From Hofstenia miamia (Eukaryota > Xenacoelomorpha > Acoela > Hofsteniidae): a stretch of DNA of 35,913 nt. Positions 20,833 to 30,256 of this stretch are shown piece by piece. Below the pieces are notes generated by a model. That model was not told the DNA's origin. It saw only the letters and a list, made by a program, of their open reading frames with translations, and ran no database searches. The stretch is from assembly GCA_900660155.1 (NCBI GenBank), contig CABFPE010000241.1, positions 280,398 through 316,310 on the forward strand, in the 5' to 3' direction. How positions within the stretch are numbered: position 1 is the first letter of the stretch; the number at the start of each line of letters is the position of its first letter. Both the position numbers and the translations under genes were made by a program.

Positions 20833-21837
20833 CAAAGTTTAATAACTTTTGAAGTAATGAACGGTTCGGAAAATTTTATTCAGATTTGAAATCAACATAA
20901 AAAACTGCATCTAGTGACGTAAAAAAAATTGAAAAAATCGGAGTCGTCTATTCCGATATATCGCCTTGGATGCTTATGCAAGATGAAAAATGCGTCGTTT
21001 GGTAGAATGTAGTATGGATTTTCCTCTAGAGATCTGATCGTAACCTTGTGAGGAGCGAAGAATTGTCTTATGGAAACATATGTTGTGTCAGAGTAAGAAA
21101 ACGCCTTGACGCAACAGAAGAATGCAAGGTAAGACAAACGGATATAGCTCAGAACTGCTATCAACTTGATTAAAAACATCAAGAATTTTGAGAATATTGT
21201 TCTATTGCAATAATACAGTTAGTTGTATTTACTAAACAATATCTAAGTTTTGGAATAAAGGACTCATGTTTAATATTTAAAATTTTAAATCAAGCACCTT
21301 TCTTATATACATGTATTAAAAAGAATGAGGAATTTTGATTAAATCTATATTAGTAGTTATCCTAAGTCCTAGCTGATTAAAATGCAAGTTATTGTTGAAA
21401 GGAGTGAGTATTGTTATAAAATTACAAGCAGATTTCAATAAGATCATAAAATTCACTTCCGTTGGTAAAAGATTATCACAATATTAGAATTTTCTTTACT
21501 GAATATTAATATATTATATTAGTTGCCAATTATGTTGACAAAAATATGAGTACTTCATAATTGGTCTTTGACCAAGAGTGAATACGATAGGTAGGTAACT
21601 ATTATAGTGTGGCATTGGTATGAAATCAGCTAACTGTTCTACTATCCTAGCTTATTGAGAGTTTCAAGTCGATGCATGGATTTACCAATGCTACAAAATA
21701 ATTAACTCCTGCTGTTATACCATATCCTAATATAAGTTAAAAGTAAAACAGGAGATCGTGTTGGGGAAGAGTGGCCACACTCAGCCGACCCGATACAGAA
21801 AATATTTAAGAAGAGTCGCATAAGACTAGAGCCCTAA
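20833..21837. repeat. 1005-bp duplicated block, copy 1 (probable contig overlap)
   Basis: The block appears identical to 21839-22843 (constant offset of 1006 wherever checked). The two copies are separated by a single N at 21838. This is the signature of two contigs whose overlapping ends were not merged. Confidence 0.9.
20892..21182 (-). other. 96-codon ORF with signal-peptide-like start
   Basis: The frame starts MMFLIKLIAVLSYIRLSYL, a hydrophobic N-terminus typical of a secretory signal. It then reads a moderately hydrophilic segment with no recognised domain. Its last 25 codons lie in the right arm of the inverted repeat, so the original C-terminus may have been replaced. An identical copy occurs at 21898-22188 in the duplicated contig end. 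It could be the first exon of a secreted protein or chance. No upstream promoter is evident. Confidence 0.25.
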
Positions 21838-21838
21838 N

Positions 21839-22843
21839 CAAAGTTTAATAACTTTTGAAGTAATGAACGGTTCGGAAAATTTTATTCAGATTTGAAATCA
21901 ACATAAAAAACTGCATCTAGTGACGTAAAAAAAATTGAAAAAATCGGAGTCGTCTATTCCGATATATCGCCTTGGATGCTTATGCAAGATGAAAAATGCG
22001 TCGTTTGGTAGAATGTAGTATGGATTTTCCTCTAGAGATCTGATCGTAACCTTGTGAGGAGCGAAGAATTGTCTTATGGAAACATATGTTGTGTCAGAGT
22101 AAGAAAACGCCTTGACGCAACAGAAGAATGCAAGGTAAGACAAACGGATATAGCTCAGAACTGCTATCAACTTGATTAAAAACATCAAGAATTTTGAGAA
22201 TATTGTTCTATTGCAATAATACAGTTAGTTGTATTTACTAAACAATATCTAAGTTTTGGAATAAAGGACTCATGTTTAATATTTAAAATTTTAAATCAAG
22301 CACCTTTCTTATATACATGTATTAAAAAGAATGAGGAATTTTGATTAAATCTATATTAGTAGTTATCCTAAGTCCTAGCTGATTAAAATGCAAGTTATTG
22401 TTGAAAGGAGTGAGTATTGTTATAAAATTACAAGCAGATTTCAATAAGATCATAAAATTCACTTCCGTTGGTAAAAGATTATCACAATATTAGAATTTTC
22501 TTTACTGAATATTAATATATTATATTAGTTGCCAATTATGTTGACAAAAATATGAGTACTTCATAATTGGTCTTTGACCAAGAGTGAATACGATAGGTAG
22601 GTAACTATTATAGTGTGGCATTGGTATGAAATCAGCTAACTGTTCTACTATCCTAGCTTATTGAGAGTTTCAAGTCGATGCATGGATTTACCAATGCTAC
22701 AAAATAATTAACTCCTGCTGTTATACCATATCCTAATATAAGTTAAAAGTAAAACAGGAGATCGTGTTGGGGAAGAGTGGCCACACTCAGCCGACCCGAT
22801 ACAGAAAATATTTAAGAAGAGTCGCATAAGACTAGAGCCCTAA
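21839..22843. repeat. 1005-bp duplicated block, copy 2 (probable contig overlap)
   Basis: Second copy, following the N at 21838. It includes the second copy of the 96-codon ORF (21898-22188, minus). Unique sequence resumes at 22844. Confidence 0.9.
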
Positions 22844-25278
22844 TTGATTAAGAATAAAGAAGCCTTAACTCTTGGAAAACAAGCCAGCCAAGTCGTACCA
22901 CGTCTAGGTGCCCTTTAACTACTCAGTTAGAAACACATAATTTTTTAATAAAAGATAAGTCAAAATATAAAGTAAAAACGAAGTTACTGAGAATAAACTG
23001 AAGAGAAATAAATGAACATCTCACGGATATTTATACAAATGAAAATCGGTAATTATAAACAAAACATACCGCATGAAAATATGAATAAATAGCTGACAGG
23101 TACAAATCAATCGTCTGCTAGAGTTTTACCGAGCTGTTAAATTAGTAGAAATTCAAACTAAAATATGTAGCACCGTAGTCACTATGTCCAAATTACAATT
23201 GAAATAAATTCGAAATAAAAATATTGAAAAATAAGGAATGCAACAGCAAGTCTTTATGCCATAATAGGTTAAATTTCTACAAAAAATTCTATCAAAGTTG
23301 GATAGGCTTCTGTCAGTACTTAATCCGCTTGGAGTCCAGTCCATTGAAAAGACAAACCGCTTTCCACATTTACAAAGAATTTTCTCCTAGCTTATTAGCA
23401 AATTTGAAAATCGTGAGGCAAGGATAGGTCTTTTGAGGAACTTGCTTTAATTCTCTTCATACCTACTTTTGACTGATTCTTGAAATGTGCAGAGATATTC
23501 TAAACCTATTGAGGCGTGCCATACGCAAACTCAGAGAATGGAACTTGGTCGCGTATTAAGAGCAAAAATGAAAGACGAGACTCCTATATTACGTGGTGCT
23601 TTATTAAGACTGTATATACATAGCGTTAATATTTTTCGAGTTATAAGTGTTTAAAAATCTTTTATAGGACGATGAAACATCTTCAAATATACCTAGATGT
23701 TTAAGGTTACTACGAAAGGTATGAAATAATACTGCAACTACAGTTAAGTTGATGCAAAATTTTTTATCTGAGATATTCAACTTGTTAATTATTGAATATA
23801 ATAGGTGTTTGTCATCAAAGTTCACTTAATGTAAATTTTCATCAAACTATTTTGCATTCGAGATGTATCCTGGAATGATTATTTCCTTCTTATTAGCGTA
23901 GTAGAATTATGGTTAGGGTGATGTGTTCAGAGGAATTTTCAGAAAAAATAATGCCACATGGGATATAGGTGAAAATTGCTACATACATGTTGATGAAGCC
24001 TAAAATTTATCATTTTAAAATAGCATATATATTTTTTTTACTTATGCTATTTTGAAAACGAAATAAAATTTAATTAGAAAAGTGAATATGATCGTAGAAT
24101 TTTAGTACACTCGTTACATTTGGAAGTATAGTAATTAAAAAACCCAAGTACAAATCTTAGCTTCATTTCAGGTGACATAGTGGCAATGAAAAGCACTTCA
24201 AAGCTCTAGAGTTGTACTATAATACTCACTTTAGAAAATAAGAAAATTAGCTTTTATATTCATAGAATTTTAAGGGAAAACATGTTATTGATTGTATCAC
24301 ACATAAATTTGCATTTACTGAACAAGGGTTATACATCTGAGGGCTTGTATAAACTGAACGATGAATCGAAAACGCACATTTCTATAGACTTTTTACCGAT
24401 TTCCATGTAAGAATTTAGCAAGAAAAATTTCGCTTTCCAAATTAAAATAGCGGTCAAATTTTTATTTCAGATTCTCGATTATATTTTTATTTATTACAAA
24501 TATTTTTCGTAGAATTCATTTAATATCACAAAGATGCAATGAATCGCGTAGATAGATTGACTCAAAAAGCCTTTTGCTTTATCAACTAGGTTAGAAAAGA
24601 TATGGAAGTTTTTTCTAAGGTGAGCACTCATGGGGAATTTGGGGCAGAAACTTATTTGAGTTTAGAATCACTAAACCAAAAATGGCTAATTTTAGAGATG
24701 ATAAAATAATTTTATAATAAAAAAATTTTCTTGTATTATAATATTTAGATATATTTGGAAATCTAGTGACAATTTGAAAGATTAAATGTAATTTATTTTC
24801 AACTTTTAGTGAAATTTGATTCTATCCAATAGTACCTAATGAAATAATAGTTTTTATATATGGATGATTTTCAAATTCCGTCTATCAACTTGCGGCTATG
24901 CGGCATATTGTCTGCGTATAAATATGTATAGTAATTTGCAGTAAAAGGTATTTCGAATTTTTCATAAATCTATTCAATTTAAGATGGTTGAATAATCTAA
25001 AGTTATAAAACAATTATTGAACAGCGGCTATTGAAAAATTATAACTGCTAAGTATTCTTTTTTAAGGGATATAACGAATATTTGCTAAACCCTTTTTAAA
25101 AAGCTTTGAATCTATAGGTTCCACTAAGCATTATTTAAATTGCTTTGGAGCTCTTCTGCGATCTCCAACTTTTCTTCATAATGATATTTTAGCGCAGACT
25201 ACTACCATTTAATAGGTGTGGCCAATACAACCCTTAGAAGATTATCTGGAAATTTTCTTAGCGATGATATGCTTAAGA
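22844..25278. other. AT-rich stretch, no recognised gene
   Basis: Open frames at 23153-23344 and 23604-23825 (minus) and 23224-23427 (plus) carry no recognisable domain. No terminal repeats or RNA genes were noticed. Confidence 0.5.
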
Positions 25279-25608
25279 TTAATGCATGTAAATCAATATG
25301 ATTAATAATTTTTCTACTGACGACTTGATTCTTGAAATACTTCTCTTAAGAAGACTATCAATTGGGAGAAATAATTTTTCAAAATATGGCGCAATTGAGA
25401 TTAATAATTGCGCTAATACTGTTGGAAATGCATACAATTTTGTATGTAAATAGACATTAGATTGATTAGTGAAAACAAAAATATCATATGGGAACCTGAG
25501 TGGTGATTTTGGAATTATTCTAAATGATTCATTTATAATTTTCTTGATGCTCAATTGAGCTTCTCTAGCTGTATGCGATGCATCAATGAAAAAAGAAAGT
25601 ATCATCAA
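25279..25608 (-). other. 109-codon ORF, faint chemoreceptor-like pattern
   Basis: The frame reads FFIDASHTAREAQLSIKKII, then FVFTNQ and LYAFPTVLAQLLISI. The order (A-x-x-EA helix, F-x-x-Q, AF followed by a hydrophobic segment) loosely resembles the last part of arthropod gustatory-type 7TM receptors. The diagnostic TY-x-x-x-L-x-QF end is absent. The 5' third (25466-25608) is repeated at 26399-26541 in the duplicated contig end. I rate it an unknown ORF with a weak hint. Confidence 0.2.
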
Positions 25609-26152
25609 TAAGCTTAATTGAACAGCAGTAATCAGTGTTTCATTTCTGAAAATGGGTTCTTTCCAATTCAGAAGTATTGTTTCACTTATAAGGTAATGGT
25701 GTCAAACTATCACACATCTAAATTTTAGCTATTCTCTATCTCATTGTTGTAAAACGAGTCCAGTCATGCGGAATCGGATCGGGTCAGGTTGAGATAACCA
25801 ATTTCCAAATAGGGTTGAAATCAGGCTGAAGATATTAATATTTTCTAACACTTAAGTGTAGTTCATATTATTTATGTAAATGTAAAAGAAAATTCATTTA
25901 TTTAGATATTATATGTAATATAACTATTTCCAATCAAGCATCTGGCAAATGTTTGTAAAATCGATTTCATCAGCTCTAGCTAGAAATATGCGCAATACAC
26001 TATTTGTGAGAAAACACCGCCAACCACCAGATTTGGCAATATTTTTAAAATTTTAATTATATTGCAAGTCATGACCTACACACACTTGACAACAAGCTAT
26101 GCCAAGCCTAGCCGAGCCGAGCCAAGCTTGAGCACTGCATTGGATATACAGC
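25466..26152. repeat. 687-bp duplicated block, copy 1 (probable contig overlap)
   Basis: Appears identical to 26399-27085 (offset 933). It ends directly at the N at 26153. Confidence 0.9.
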
Positions 26153-26153
26153 N

Positions 26154-26397
26154 TGTCTTGCAGAGTTACTAGGAGCATTTGCATGTTCTTGTCGTTCTTT
26201 TTCCCAATCTTCTAGTTTTGAAATTGCCTAGATCACTGACACCAATCTCAGAAAGAATTTCCTCAACAACAGTCGAGTCAGATATGGATTCAGATGGAAT
26301 TGTCCCAGATATCATTAGATTTCTTTGTTTGTCTTGGTGCTCCATCATTTCTCGCTTAACAGATTGCAGAATATTAGCGTAGGAAAGATTTGTCTCA
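26154..26397 (-). pseudogene. LINE ORF1 fragment on a 244-bp wedge contig
   Basis: Bounded by N at 26153 and 26398. On the minus strand it reads ILQSVKREMMEHQDKQRNLM, ISGTIPSESISDS, then ILSEIGVSDL and TRRLGKRTT. This matches the LINE ORF1 pattern of a basic helix, (N/R)-(L/I)-(I/V/M)-(I/V)-x-G, an acidic loop, and R-(L/I)-G. It shares no overlap with the contigs on either side and is more likely misplaced repeat sequence than part of this locus. Confidence 0.6.
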
Positions 26398-26398
26398 N

Positions 26399-27085
26399 TT
26401 AGTGAAAACAAAAATATCATATGGGAACCTGAGTGGTGATTTTGGAATTATTCTAAATGATTCATTTATAATTTTCTTGATGCTCAATTGAGCTTCTCTA
26501 GCTGTATGCGATGCATCAATGAAAAAAGAAAGTATCATCAATAAGCTTAATTGAACAGCAGTAATCAGTGTTTCATTTCTGAAAATGGGTTCTTTCCAAT
26601 TCAGAAGTATTGTTTCACTTATAAGGTAATGGTGTCAAACTATCACACATCTAAATTTTAGCTATTCTCTATCTCATTGTTGTAAAACGAGTCCAGTCAT
26701 GCGGAATCGGATCGGGTCAGGTTGAGATAACCAATTTCCAAATAGGGTTGAAATCAGGCTGAAGATATTAATATTTTCTAACACTTAAGTGTAGTTCATA
26801 TTATTTATGTAAATGTAAAAGAAAATTCATTTATTTAGATATTATATGTAATATAACTATTTCCAATCAAGCATCTGGCAAATGTTTGTAAAATCGATTT
26901 CATCAGCTCTAGCTAGAAATATGCGCAATACACTATTTGTGAGAAAACACCGCCAACCACCAGATTTGGCAATATTTTTAAAATTTTAATTATATTGCAA
27001 GTCATGACCTACACACACTTGACAACAAGCTATGCCAAGCCTAGCCGAGCCGAGCCAAGCTTGAGCACTGCATTGGATATACAGC
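26399..27085. repeat. 687-bp duplicated block, copy 2 (probable contig overlap)
   Basis: Second copy, starting right after the N at 26398. Unique sequence resumes at 27086. Confidence 0.9.
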
Positions 27086-27260
27086 AAGCCAAAACGAGCC
27101 TTTTTTAAGTAAAGCAAATTTATAGTTCTGCTTGCTAGTTTGACAATGCATATTTTTCTTATTTTTTCATTAAGTAAGCTTTTCTTATAATTTTATTTTA
27201 GAAATGATTATTAAATAATAGGAAGAGCAATGTAAAAAAAATCGAGCCAAAACGAGCCTC
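27034..27260 (+). repeat. Degenerate GAGCC/AAGCC repeat patch
   Basis: GCCAAGCCTAGCCGAGCCGA at about 27034-27053 and AGCCAAAACGAGCC (27086-27101 and again 27243-27258) form a patchy GC-richer simple repeat. The first patch also occurs in the duplicate copy at about 26101. Confidence 0.6.
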
Positions 27261-27431
27261 ATTGAAAGATTCTGTTGTAGTCGGAGCTTAGAAATTTCAG
27301 CTCATTGTCAAATCTGGACCAACAACATAGATATTTGAATATTTCCAAGATCTTATAAAAAATGGTCCTGAGTGGTTCACAAGGGTTATGGATTATTCAT
27401 AGAAAAGCTACATAGTTAATGAGGTAAATTT

Positions 27432-28010
27432 CTAAAGTATTTGTTCAGTGAATCCAATTATATTAGGGTAGGTTACATTTTTCATGATAAATGAAAAAAT
27501 TGCAAATTTTGTTGGTAGTTCTATTTGGAAGTGGAGGCTTTCAATCTGTTCAGGAATCTCGTCTTTGAATTCTGTGTGGAGCACTATCACTAGGCGGATC
27601 TTCTCCACTTTCGCGAGGCAGTATGCGATTTCAATGTTTTCCATCACGTTGGGTTTCATAACCTTGTTCACCCTTAAGAAATAAATTATCAGTAAGCTGG
27701 GGAAGTTGATATTAACGCAATCAAACTTCTGGATACCTCTCCAGTTGTTGATGAATCGCAGAGGTTAGTGAGGGTAAAGTCTTGATCAAATGATATATGC
27801 ACAGTGCTCCTCCAGTAGTTTCAGCCCAAACTTCGTACATTTTAGTTTCATAAAGAATAAGTGCATTGACTGGAGGTCTTCTTTCTGCATCCATTTCAAA
27901 CAGTACTACAACAATTGAACTAGTTAGTGTTTTGTGGTTGTTGTTCCACCTAATCTTACTATGTGTATCCCTGATATGTTATCCCTGACAAAATGTGTGG
28001 CACGCCTGGT
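27432..28010 (-). pseudogene. Unassigned frames downstream of the gypsy pol
   Basis: Two minus-strand frames look protein-like. About 27895-27730 starts MDAERRPPVNALILYETKMY and reads WAETTGGALCIYHLI. 27671-27432 starts NKVMKPNVMENIEIAYCLAK. They are in the same direction as the retrotransposon and follow its C-terminal extension. They could be a further pol extension, an extra (third) ORF, or unrelated. Stops and a frame change separate them. No envelope-type signal or membrane segment is recognised. Confidence 0.3.
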
Positions 28011-28012
28011 AG

Positions 28013-28740
28013 CTATAAAATATGGGTGAATGGCCTCATCACTGATTTTGACATTTTCTTTCTTCTTTCTTTGACTTTATGTGAATGAACAGTGGAGGTG
28101 GCTGATGTTGAATCAAAAGAGGTTGAGGGGGCTATCGAGTCACTAATTGGGGTTTTGTTTACATTAGTTATGTCACTAAAAGGGGCACCAATTTGTGAAA
28201 TTTTAGAGTCAGTGGCCAGCTCTTCCCACGTGCATGGAGATACGCATCTTCCCACACAGTAGCAAGATGGAATTGCGTGACTGCTCTCTGCTCTCCTCAT
28301 CATCAGGGCCACGCATCACCCTGACAAATTCGGCACCATTGTGACGTCCTCTTTTCTTGTTGCTTGCCCCTTCAGGTGGAGACACACTTCTCCCGCACCT
28401 AGTTGGAGCGTCTGAACCCTCTCTAATGTCCAATCCCCTCTCTTGCTGTTAGGAATTATCCCTAAACAGATAATTAAGGTTAAGGTCCCATGTACTGGGA
28501 TTGGCATTAACAATCTCTCTAGTCCAATGTTGGGGCAGTACTCGTATATTATTTAAATCAATATCAGTAACATTAGTATCATAGTACTCAGACTCATCAA
28601 ATTCCTCTTCAGGGAACTCGGTTTGGTTATCATATTTCTTGTTTACATTGATGCTGTTATTGACTAGAGAAATTTCAGTGTTATTGTCTAAAATCATGTG
28701 TTCAATATCTTTAATGGCTCTTTTGAGCCTCTGAAAGTGA
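28013..28740 (-). pseudogene. gypsy pol C-terminal extension
   Basis: After the GPY/F module the frame runs 28697-28449 with an acidic segment (FPEEEFDESEYYDTN). It passes one in-frame TAA (near 28449) and continues 28433-28209 with a basic, Arg/Gly-rich segment (SNKKRGRHNG, MRGPDDEESREQ). A frame change near 28215-28235 leads to a Ser/Thr-rich tail (PSTSFDSTSATSTVHSHK) that ends KERRKKMSKS...HIL at 28013. In all this is more than 200 residues beyond the usual end of integrase. The acidic-basic-Ser/Thr layout suggests a disordered tail. Function unknown. Confidence 0.45.
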
Positions 28741-29640
28741 AATATTTTTCCATTGTTAAGAGTGTACTTGTTATGATCAAGAACCTTTTCAATAGTGAAG
28801 GGTCCCTGACAGTTGGTTATTAACTTTCACTCTTGGTTCTGGTCAGTGACAGGACGTGGAAAATATGCAAATACCTTGTCACTGTGCTTGTGTGGCTCTC
28901 CATAGAGTTTTTGATTGAAATTTCTTGTCTGCCAGATGACGGACTGACCCATATTGTAGCATACAGTCAGGTGGATCCAGTGCAACTCACACATTAATCA
29001 CGCTACATACTTGTCCATGCTAACATCATGATACTTCAGGAACATCATTGATAAAGGTGTTAAAGCTTCTCTTCCAAACATGGCGTGGAAGGGGCTTACT
29101 CTGGTAGTTGTATGCACAGATGTGTTATAGAAATACTCAACAGCCTTGACGACACATTGCCATTGATTTCCAACTGCTCATGACAAAGCTACTCATAATA
29201 ATTTAATTAGCGTCCGATTAAAATGTTCCACCATGCTATTTGACTGAGGGTGGTAGGCGGTTGTGAACTTGTGGATTATTTCCATCTCTTCACAAAGTGC
29301 TGTCATTAGATTATTTTTGAATTGGGGACCTTTGTCAGACACTAGCTTCTCCATAGGTCTAAACTTTAGAATCCATTTCTTCATGACTTTCTCTGCTATT
29401 TGTTGTGCATCTTCATTGCCTGACAATTTCTTGAGGTCCATATGAACGATCTCATTCAGCCTTTTGGTGGGTTGGCTCTCGAGGGCTGCTTGATGCTCCG
29501 GAAAGTGGATGGAGTTTTGCAGGAGGCAGGCCTCACATTTATTGATTATGTTGATTACTGCAGCTCTAATACCAATCGTCACATGATTCCCAAGTGGCCA
29601 CGCTCATGGACTCCCCTAACTAGATAATGTTGTTAGTATT
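28741..29640 (-). pseudogene. gypsy integrase with GPY/F module
   Basis: Integrase inserts the DNA copy using a D-D-E triad. About 29620-29585 reads VHERGHLG, the two His of the HHCC zinc finger. The frame 29193-29582 continues with INKCEACLLQN (the two Cys), NEIVHMDL (first Asp), KLVSDKGPQFKNN (second Asp) and AYHPQSNSMVEHFNRTL (the Glu block, N-x-x-V-E). Only about 34 residues separate the first two Asp blocks, where about 55-60 is usual, so a segment of the core is deleted. Lower down, about 28830-28740 reads GPFTIEKVLDHNKYTL and FHFQRLKR, the GPY/F module. Several stops lie between 28800 and 29190. Confidence 0.8.
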
Positions 29641-29989
29641 CTGGTACAGCCCGCCAATTGTTCCTGTTCTTAGCATAGAGGAGGCCTTGCTCACTGATCT
29701 GCCAGTTGTACTTCTGGAAATATCTGTCAGTAAGTGGATCCATCAGAAAAAGGGGATCTGCAAGTCTGTGCAAAATTTCAGACAATACCTTGTTGTGTTT
29801 CTGGTGGTATACTATTTCCTCAGTGGTTATTTCCTCTCACACCAGGATGGGCAAGATCACTCTGCCCTGCCAGTCGCATTGATCTCAGGTAGTGTCTCAT
29901 ATTCTGTTAATGGGATAAATCCAAACTGGATTCATTCGCCTGCCAACTTCTTTAGGTTGTGCTCATCACTGGGAAGGGCTGCTCAGTAG

Positions 29990-30250
29990 TCAGCATTGAG
30001 GTGGAGCTTCTCAGGTCAGTGCTGGATAGTGAATGAAAAATCATTGTTTAACTCAATCCACCTGGCTACTATATTTGACTTATTGCCAGAAAACTTCTTG
30101 AGCCAGGCAAGAGCGCTATTATCAGTGCGTACCACAAAAGGGTGTCCCAAGATAAAGTATCAGAATTTCTTTAATGATTCTACCATGGTGAGAATTTCAC
30201 TCTTTGCTCTTTGTCGCTCCATAATTTCTCTGAACAGCTTGTAACTTATG
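29990..30250 (-). pseudogene. gypsy RNase H
   Basis: RNase H removes the RNA template during reverse transcription. The minus strand reads MERQRAKSEILTMVESLKKF, containing the conserved Glu block. After a stop it continues HPFVVRTDNSALAWL, the T-D-(H/N)-x-A-L-x-W-L block, then RWIELNNDFSFTIQH. A shifted continuation contains HLNAD, the last catalytic Asp context. The order and spacing are normal. Confidence 0.75.
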
Positions 30251-30256
30251 GCTAAA

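Larger units (their letters stand above)
19689..20965. repeat. Long inverted repeat, ~400-bp arms
   Basis: The left arm 19689-20090 starts GGCGATATATCGGAATAGAC. The reverse complement of the right arm (20571-20965) starts identically and stays collinear with only scattered substitutions, by eye about 97-98% identical. The arms are separated by about 480 nt of LINE sequence. The outermost CGATATATCG is itself a palindrome. No target-site duplication is obvious outside the arms. It could be a fold-back element, an inverted duplication, or partly an assembly effect, since the right arm overlaps a duplicated contig end. The substitutions between arms argue that the inversion itself is real. Confidence 0.85.

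Noticed and set aside
22844..23000. tRNA-like appearance of GC-richer bases near 22880-22930
   Set aside because: No cloverleaf with A and B box sequences could be formed by eye.
21838..26398. The two perfect long duplications as real segmental duplications
   Set aside because: Both are bounded exactly by single Ns and show no divergence, the pattern of unmerged contig overlaps.
27432..27671. Envelope-like ORF downstream of gypsy pol
   Set aside because: No signal peptide, transmembrane segment or cleavage site pattern is visible, so an envelope assignment is unsupported.
28205..28222. AGTCAGTGGCCAGC as a possible 3' LTR match to the 5' LTR edge near 34332
   Set aside because: Similarity stops after about 12 nt and the site lies inside the pol extension frame.
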